Assembly (NCBI GenBank): GCA_024803745.1
Contig: JANJXV010001745.1
Span: 16,149 to 80,148 of the forward strand
Reading direction: 5' to 3'
Origin: Megascapheus bottae
Taxonomy: Eukaryota; Chordata; Mammalia; Rodentia; Geomyidae
DNA: 64,000 bases
Of this stretch, positions 57,248 to 64,000 are shown in pieces. Each line of letters begins with the position of its first letter. Position 1 is the first letter of the stretch. Made by a program: the position numbers and the translations under genes. The notes under the pieces are model-generated. The model ran no database searches and was not told where the DNA came from. It saw nothing but the letters and a program-made list of their open reading frames with translations.

Positions 57248-57357
57248 AGATAAGTCTTTTGAACATTCCTGCCCAGGCTGTCTTTGAACCACGGTTCACA
57301 GATCTCTGCGTCCTGAATAGTTGGGATGACAGGCAGGAACTACTGGCATCCAGTCCA
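57248..57357 (-). repeat. Type 2 SINE, left half
   Basis: GCCCAGGCTGTCTTTGAACC and GATCTCTGCGTCCTGAATAG. Confidence 0.75.
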
Positions 57358-57435
57358 ATGGTGTAATTTCTTAGGAAAAGATAACTCATAGTCTAAAAAA
57401 TAAATACCAGAAAGCTGACACAAGAAATGTGTGGG

Positions 57436-57473
57436 TGGAGCCAGGTGCCAGTGACTCATGCCTGTTCTTAATG

Positions 57474-57528
<55 letters not shown>

Positions 57529-57530
57529 AC
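57436..57530 (+). repeat. Type 2 SINE head and (CA)n
   Basis: GAGCCAGGTGCCAGTGACTC, then about 24 CA units from 57,479. Confidence 0.75.
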
Positions 57531-57659
57531 ACCACACAAAGATTGGTAAAAAACCTTGTGAAGGAGCTATTTCCCCCATGGGTTTCAGACCCCATAAAAC
57601 CCTAAATTCATATCTGAACCCTCCCCCAGGCCTCTCCAAAATGTTTGGGTTTTTTGTTG

Positions 57660-57862
57660 CTGTTGTTTTTCTTTTGCTTGTCCTGGGCTTGAGCTCAGGG
57701 CCTGAGCACTGTCCGTGGATTTTCTCAAGGGCTAGAGCTCTATCACTTGAGCCTCAGCACCACTTCCCGCTTTTTTCTATGTATGTTGTACCAAGGAATT
57801 GAACCTGGGTCTCCATGCCCACTAGGCAAGCCCTCTTTCACAAGGCCAAAATCTTGGCCCTC
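57660..57862 (-). repeat. Type 1 SINE
   Basis: Antisense, TTGTCCTGGGCTTGAGCTC to CACAAGGCCAAAATCTTGGC. Confidence 0.88.
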
Positions 57863-57879
57863 TCTTTGGTTATTTAAAA

Positions 57880-60290
57880 TATGGAAATATGATAAATATG
57901 CTCATTAAAAGATAAAAAAGGCTGTGTATGACAAACCCACAGCTAGCCTTATACTTAATTACACAAGGCTAAAGCTATTCCCTATAAAATCAGGAATAAG
58001 ACAAGGATGCCCACTCTCTCCACTCCTATTTAACATAGCATGAGAATTCTTAGCCAGAGCAATAAGGCAAGAAGAAAGCATAAAGGGGATCCAAATAGGA
58101 AAAGCAGTGAAACTTGCCCTATTTCCAAACTACATGATTCAGTATTTAAAGAACCCTATAGACTCTACTCCAAAGCTCCCTAAGCTGATTCAAAACTTTG
58201 GCAAGGTAGCAGAGTATAAAATTAACACTCAAAAATCAACTGCCTTCCTATATGCCAACAGTGAGAGTATTGAGGCAACAATCAGGAAAGCAACTCATTT
58301 TGCAATAGCTTCAAAGAAAATAAAGTACCTAGGAATAACCTTAACTATGAATGTAAAGGACCTTTTTGATGAAAACTTTAAAACACTGAAAAAGGAAATT
58401 AAAGCAGAACTGAGGAAATGGAAAAACCTCCCAGGCTCTTGGATCAAAAGAATCAACATAGTGAAAATGGCAATCTGGCCAAATGCTATCTACAAATTCA
58501 ACGCAATACCCATCAATATCCCAATGTCATTCTTTAAAGAAATAGAAGAGGCAATCCAAAATTTCATATGGAATAATGAAAGACCCCATATAGCAAAAAC
58601 ACTTCTTAGCAAAAAGAACAGCACAGGAAGAATTTCAATAGCAAATTTTAGACTCTATTACAGAGCTATAGTGACCAAAACAGTTTGGTACTGGCACAAG
58701 AACAGGCCTAAAGAGCAATGGAATAGAACTGAGAACCCAGATGTTAAACCACAGACCTATGGCCATGTAATCTTTGATAAGGGAGCCAAAAAATAGAATG
58801 GAAGAAAAACAGTCTCTTCAACAAATGGTGCTGGCAGAACTGGTTAAGTACCTGCAGAAAACTGAAGCTGGATCCTTCTTTGTCACCCTGCATTAGGATT
58901 AACTCCAAATGGATCAAAGACATCGAGGTAAAAGCTGACACACTGAAAACTTTACAAGAAGGAATAGGAGATACAATAGGTCTCCTTGGCACAGGTTGAA
59001 ATTACTTAAGAAGGACCAAGAAACACAACAAACCAGAGAGAGTCTGGATAAATGAGACTGCATTAAACTGCAGTGCTTCTGTATGCCAAAGGACATAGCT
59101 AGCAACTTAACCAGAAAGCCTACAGAATCGGAGAAGATCTTCACTAACCATACACCTGACAAAGGTCTCATATCTAAAATATATCAACAGCTCCAAAAAT
59201 TGAATAACTCCAAAACTAATCTCCAAAGAAACAACCATCCCATTAAAAGATGGGCCAAAGAATTAAAGAAAATCTTCTTTGAAGAAGAAATAAAAATGGC
59301 CTGTAGACCCATGAAGAAATGCTCCACATGTCTGGCCATAAAAGAAATGCAAATCAAAACAACTCTAAGATTCCACCTCACTTCAGTTAGAATGGCCAGG
59401 ATCAAGAAATATAATAACAACAGATGCTGGAGGGGATGTGGCCAGGAGGGATCACTACTACATTGTTGGTGGGAGTGCAAACATGTTCAACCACTATGGA
59501 AAGCAGTATGGCAGTTCCTCAAAAGACTAAACATAGAACTTCCCTATGATCCAGCAATTCCACTACTTGGCATTTACCCAATTGTCCAGAAATAAGGACA
59601 TACTAAATCCACTAGCAAAACAATGTTCGTTGCAGCACTATTTATCATAGCAAAGATATGGAACCAACCCAGATGTCCCTCAGTTGATGAGTGGATCAAC
59701 AAGATGTGGTTTTTATACACAATGGAATTCTATGCTGCAGTCAGAAAGAATGACATTGCCTCTTTGGTAAGGAAATGGAAAGGCTTAGAAAAAAATCATA
59801 TTAAGTGAAGTAAGCCAGACTCAAAGGAACGTAGGCTCAATGGTTTCCCTCATTTGCATAATCAGTAGAAACCTTGGGGTCTCCTTGCAGAGATCACAGT
59901 AGAACAAAATCTATATACATAAGGCCATATAGTATGATGCTAAATGTAAGAACCACCAGGATAAAGAAACAAAAGTCATACAATGAGTGATTGTTGGCCT
60001 TACTCTACTATGTTATTTCTCATCTCTTTTGCTATCCCTTCATTATCTCATATTGTTACAATATTTTACCTTGTTTCCTGATATATTTTATATATGTTTA
60101 ATTGGTTAATTGAAATTGGATAGGGAAGGGGGGAAATCAAGATGAATGGGGTGGGGGGGGAAGGGAAATGGGGACCATGTCATGATAAAGGGTTTCAATG
60201 TTTGTGAAGTAATGTGCCTTCTATCTGGTAAATATAATGTAACCCTTCTATTAATTACAATAGAAATGTATGGAAAAAGAAAAAAAAAGA
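57880..60290 (+). mobile_element. L1 retrotransposon, 5'-truncated
   Basis: Sense-strand L1 from the middle of ORF2 to the 3' untranslated region and a short A-rich tail (60,268-60,290). RT text [11 protein letters not shown] is followed by a stop. The frame 58,107-58,796 continues the RT/thumb region ([40 protein letters not shown]). The catalytic motif where FADD is expected reads FPNY. The frame 59,083-59,595 ends with the cysteine-rich domain CWRGCGQEGSLLHCWWEC. It is immobile: truncated, with several stops. Confidence 0.92.
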
Positions 60291-60299
60291 CACCTACCA

Positions 60300-60530
60300 C
60301 TGCCAGGCTCAGTGGCTCACACTGGTAATATCAGCTACTCAGGAGGCTGTGATCTGAGAATTGTGGTTCAACACCAGGCCTGGCAAGAAAGTTTGTGAGA
60401 CTCATTATCTCCATTTTAGCACTAAAAACGATGGAACAGGAGCTGTGAATCAAGTGGTAGAGTACCAGAGTTGAATAGACAGTCTTCAGGCCCTGAGTTC
60501 AAGCCTCCGAGATCAAGCCCAGGATCACCC
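60300..60530 (+). repeat. Type 2 SINE
   Basis: GCCAGGCTCAGTGGCTCAC to GAGTTCAAGCCTCCGAG. Confidence 0.85.
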
Positions 60531-60819
60531 CCCGCTTCCCCTATCTTTTTATATAAAAAGGAATAATGTATGCATTTCTTTATAGCTGAAAAAAATGCCA
60601 TTTTTAGATCAGAAAAAGTTTGGTATGCTTTGGGAATGGGATTTGAGTTCAAATTTATTTTTACGTTTTTGGCATCTGCGAATAACTTACTCAAAATAGG
60701 TTAGTGAATATCTGTTGGATTTGGAAATGAAGAAAAATTTAAGTAATTTCTATGCTGTTGGTAGAATACATGTGCTTCAGAATGACAGAATTCAAATTAA
60801 TATAAAGGAAAAATTTTTT
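60531..60819. other. Unassigned sequence
   Basis: AT-rich; no gene or repeat recognised. Confidence 0.4.
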
Positions 60820-61008
60820 TGCCAATCTTGATCTTGAGCTCAGGGCCTGAGCACTGTCCTTGGGCTTTCTCAATGGCAGAGTTCTACCACTTGAGCCTCA
60901 GCACCACTTCTGGCTTTTGTCTATGTATGTGGTACCGAGGAATCAAACCTGGGTCTTTGTGCATGCTAGGCAAGCACTCTACCACTAGGACAAACTCTCA
61001 GCCCCAAT
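60820..61008 (-). repeat. Type 1 SINE
   Basis: Antisense, near-consensus, GAGCTCAGGGCCTGAGCACT to ACTCTACCACTAGGAC. Confidence 0.9.
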
Positions 61009-61035
61009 CTAAAGAGAAATTTTAAAAAATCATTT

Positions 61036-61260
61036 GTGCCAGTCATGGGGCTTGAACTCAGGCCTGAGCCTGAGCTCCTTTGCTTTTTCACTCAGGGCTG
61101 ATTCTTTATTACTTAAACCACACCTCACCTTCTGGTTTTTGGGTGGTTAATGGCACATAAGAAGCGATGAACTTTTCTGCCCAGAGTAACATACAACCAC
61201 TTCCCTCAGATCTCAGCATTCTGAGTAGCTAGGATAACAGGCATGACCACTGGTCGGTGG
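61036..61260 (-). repeat. Type 2 SINE
   Basis: Antisense, diverged, GTGCCAGTCATGGGGCTTG to GTAGCTAGGATAACAGGC. Confidence 0.8.
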
Positions 61261-61412
61261 GATGTGGTAGATGTCTTTTATTGAGTTTATTGAGATTTCT
61301 TCATTTTACAAAACTGAATATATAGGAAAGGGGGAACGTTTCAGACATGAGTTCAAGGTTTTGTAGGGTCTGATACCAAGGGAGAAATGGTTCCTGCACA
61401 ATCCTTTTACCA

Positions 61413-61456
<44 letters not shown>
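61413..61456. repeat. (GT)n microsatellite
   Basis: About 21 GT units. Confidence 0.95.
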
Positions 61457-61457
<1 letters not shown>

Positions 61458-61499
61458 GATCCTAAGGTTTGAACTAGGTTCTTGGGTGCTATCACTAAA

Positions 61500-61555
61500 C
61501 TTTTGTTGTTGTTGGTGGTCATGGGAGTTGAACTCTGGGACTGGACGCTGATTCA
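61500..61555 (-). repeat. Type 2 SINE scrap
   Basis: TTGTTGTTGTTGGTGGTCAT and GAACTCTGGGACTGGACGC. Confidence 0.5.
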
Positions 61556-61659
61556 ATTATCGACTCCACATGGACACAAACAGAAGCCAAATAATGGGAG
61601 AAAACACTGTGGCTTCCATCTAGTATTCTAACCACAAAGAACTCAACTTAAAAATGGCA

Positions 61660-61882
61660 AAAAGCCAGACACTGGCAGCTCACACCTATAATCCTAGCTA
61701 CATGGGAGGCTGAGCTCTGAGGACTGTGGCTCAAAGCCAGGAAAGTCCCCGAGACCCTGTTTCCAATGAGTCAGCAAACCAAGAAATGGAATTGTGGCTA
61801 AAGTGGTAGTGTGTGTGTGGGAGGGGGGAGCTAATCCAGAGCTTAAGGTCCTGAGTTCAAGCCCTAGCACCAAAAAGAAAAA
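61660..61882 (+). repeat. Type 2 SINE
   Basis: AGCCAGACACTGGCAGCTC to GTTCAAGCCCTAGCACC and an A-rich tail. Confidence 0.85.
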
Positions 61883-62044
61883 GGGAAATGGAGTAAATAT
61901 TTCTTCGGACCAGAACTATATCTGACCAATCAGCACAGAAAAAGAGGCTCAACTTAATTAAACATTAGAGAAATGAAAATTGAAAGCACTACAAGATATC
62001 CAGTTTATCCCAAAGTAGATGTGCCATAAAAATAAAAGGAAATA

Positions 62045-62290
62045 AGTTGCATGCTGGTGGTTCATGCCTGTCATTTTTAGCTACTCAGGAGACTGAGATA
62101 TGAGGAGTAGGGTTTAAAGCCAGCCTTGGCCATGGGAGTCCATGAGACTCTTATCTCCAATGAACAACTAGAAAACCGGAAGTGCTGCAAATGGCTCAAA
62201 GTGGTACAGCACTAGCCTTGATCTGAAGTGCTCAGGGACAGTACCCAAGGCCTGAATTCAAACCCCACAACCAACAAAGACAAATCAATC
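62045..62290 (+). repeat. Type 2 SINE
   Basis: GTTGCATGCTGGTGGTTCATG to TTCAAACCCCACAACC. Confidence 0.85.
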
Positions 62291-62660
62291 AACCAAAAAG
62301 TGTTCCAAGATTCATCTGAACTCAGGTCAAAATGACAGTCTTCAGTGAAAAGGAGCCATCACATATTCTTGTTGGGAATGTAAACTAATGAAGTCACAAT
62401 GAAAATCACAGTGGAGATTTCAGAAGAATCTAAAAATATATCTATCTTATGATCCAACTATACCATTCATAGACATATAAATGAGTTTAGACAATATATG
62501 AAAAAGACTCCTACACAGTTTTTATTGAAGCTCTCAACAAGAGCTAAATGGCGGAATCACTGGAGTTGCCCACCAAGCAATGAGTGGATAAAAAATGGTA
62601 TCTGAATATTATGGACTAATACAGAGCTGTAAAAACAAACAAAATGACAGAATTTGCAGG
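62291..62660. other. Unassigned sequence, possibly old L1
   Basis: Text such as TCTTGTTGGGAATGTAAACTA and CTATCTTATGATCCAAC resembles the L1 3' region (compare 59,465-59,555), strongly diverged. Confidence 0.45.
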
Positions 62661-62662
62661 GA

Positions 62663-62663
<1 letters not shown>

Positions 62664-62693
<30 letters not shown>

Positions 62694-62696
62694 AAT
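62664..62696. repeat. (AT)n microsatellite
   Basis: TATATA runs interrupted once. Confidence 0.9.
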
Positions 62697-62808
62697 TGGA
62701 GACCATTCGGTTGAGTAGGATAAATCAAGGTCAGAAAGTCAAATATCATGTTTTTAGTCATTTGTGGAAGCTGGTGCATGCTCTCGCCCTCTTTCTCTCT
62801 CTCATACA

Positions 62809-62809
<1 letters not shown>

Positions 62810-62849
<40 letters not shown>

Positions 62850-62853
62850 ACAT
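62810..62853. repeat. (CA)n microsatellite
   Basis: About 20 CA units with one TACA interruption. Confidence 0.95.
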
Positions 62854-63054
62854 TTTATATGTGTCTGTGAAGTCTCACTGAGTGTTATCAAACAATATGA
62901 CTAAGGGGATGGGAAAAGATACATAGAATATGTTAATCTGATTAAAATTCATGTGCAAGAAACAGGGGGTGAAGCTCTTTGGTGCAATTAATATATATAA
63001 AATAATAATAACATCAAAACACTCATAGGATGACAGGAAAATATGAAGGGTCTA

Positions 63055-63300
63055 ATGGGCCAGGCACTAGTGACTTACAACTGTCATCCTAGCTCCTTAG
63101 GAGGCTGAGATCTGGGGACTGTGGTACAAAGCCAGCCAGGGCATAAAATTCCATGAGACTCCAATGAACTACTCAGAAAAACTGGGAAGTGGAGCTGTGG
63201 CTCAAGTGGTAGAGTGCTAACCCTGAGCATACAGAGGCTCAGGGACAGCACCCAGGCCCTGAGTTCAAGCCCCATGACCAGCAATGAATAAATAAGTAAA
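63055..63300 (+). repeat. Type 2 SINE
   Basis: GGGCCAGGCACTAGTGACTT to GTTCAAGCCCCATGACC with an (AAATAAGT)n-like tail. Confidence 0.88.
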
Positions 63301-63694
63301 TAAATAAAAATTAAATATAACAGGGTGAAATGCAGTTCCCATTGTAATTCCCTCTTCAGTTGTTGAGAGGTGGGGAGGACTTCAGGTTTTCATTTCTTTC
63401 TCATGGGATTGGGTTCACTGGGTGTGAAGACTTCATTCCTAGTGCTGATTTGGACAGCAAGAGAGCAACTGGTTGCAGGGAGAGACTGTCACCTGCTGGC
63501 ACAATGACTCTTTCACATGTGTTTGCAGACATTTCAGGTATCCACTAGCAGTAAACATAGCAGCAGGCAATTCTCCCAAGGCTCTTGGATTTTTCTAGTC
63601 TCTAGAGCCATGAGTGCAGGAACCTTTATAAACTCTTTTTAAATTGCCCAGACTCAGGTGCTCTGTAAGGGTAACAGAAAACAAATTGACTAGG
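63301..63694. other. Unassigned sequence
   Basis: No gene or repeat recognised. Confidence 0.4.
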
Positions 63695-63810
63695 AAATCC
63701 CGAGTCTCAGGGACTTCTCTCAACTAGGCTAGCTTTGAGCCCGAATCCTGAGATCTTCAGACTCATGAGGATCTAGGATGCCAGATGTGAGCCGCTAGTG
63801 CCTTGATAGT
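63695..63810 (-). repeat. Type 2 SINE, left half
   Basis: GAGTCTCAGGGACTTCTCTC, then GAGCCCGAATCCTGAGATC and GCCAGATGTGAGCCGC. Confidence 0.65.
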
Positions 63811-63924
63811 CCATGTAGTAATTTCTGTACAATCAGTGTATAGCCTCTTAAGAGACAAATAAGGGTTTTTCACAACTTTAAATAACTTTCACATTGGCTT
63901 TCATGAAGACTCTGTTTTGTTTTG

Positions 63925-64000
63925 TTTATTGCCAGAGCTTGAATTCAGGGCCTGGATGCTTCACCCTACCTTTCTGCTCAATCCTGGTGCTCTTCCTCTT
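63925..64000 (-). repeat. SINE fragment cut by window end
   Basis: TTATTGCCAGAGCTTGAATTC and GGGCCTGGATGC match the antisense right half shared by types 1 and 2. Confidence 0.65.

Overview
This is a stretch of mammalian nuclear DNA. It has no bacterial-style operons. It is dense in SINEs and has L1 LINEs, endogenous retroviruses (ERVs), long CA/GA microsatellites and decayed KRAB zinc-finger exons. Two SINE families dominate. Type 1 is a tRNA/ID-like dimer with visible A-box-like and B-box-like promoter motifs. Type 2 has a B1/7SL-like left half and a right half resembling the right half of type 1. From memory these match the SINEs of castorimorph rodents (kangaroo rats, pocket mice, gophers, beaver). 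I call the source a rodent with good confidence and a castorimorph with moderate confidence.

Layout. 1-3,070: GT-rich minisatellite, long (GGA)n and GGGGAGGAGA purine tracts, otherwise unrecognised sequence. 3,074-15,265: copy A of a segmental duplication. It carries a minus-strand exon resembling the RasGEF N-terminal region of RalGDS-like proteins and, at its far end, a minus-strand C2H2 zinc-finger array. Copy A alone contains a 3.4-kb block (about 8,110-11,545) with an MFAP1-like processed pseudogene, split by a 5'-inverted L1 with an 11-bp target-site duplication. 15,300-18,350: linker, KRAB-B and KRAB-A exons of the same zinc-finger gene. It has stop codons, so it is a pseudogene or nearly one. 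18,400-33,300: SINEs, L1 pieces and AT-rich sequence. 33,355-33,889: an unexplained minus-strand open frame. 35,757-43,455: copy B of the duplication, truncated inside the zinc-finger array.

45,248-57,206: the main feature, two nested class II (betaretrovirus-like) ERVs on the plus strand. The outer element (ERV1) has both LTRs, a tRNA-Lys-type primer-binding site, gag, dUTPase-protease, pol and a remnant of a gammaretrovirus-type envelope, the plan of type D (MPMV/SRV-like) retroviruses. It is full of stops and deletions. The inner element (ERV2, 49,629-54,810) lies in the outer pol. It keeps its 5' LTR, a tRNA-Lys3-type primer-binding site, a gag frame with one stop codon, dUTPase-protease and most of pol, but lost its 3' end where a SINE fragment sits. 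Neither can encode a complete virus as it stands. 57,880-60,290 is a 5'-truncated L1, and the rest to 64,000 is SINEs and microsatellites.

No clearly functional host gene is visible, and I found no new biological system. The best material is evolutionary: the nested ERVs with a beta/gamma mosaic plan and readable frameshift sites, the duplication whose two copies date later insertions, and the layered retroposition at 8.9-11.5 kb. SINE, L1 and duplication borders were placed by eye and are good to roughly 10-30 bases unless a target-site duplication is given.
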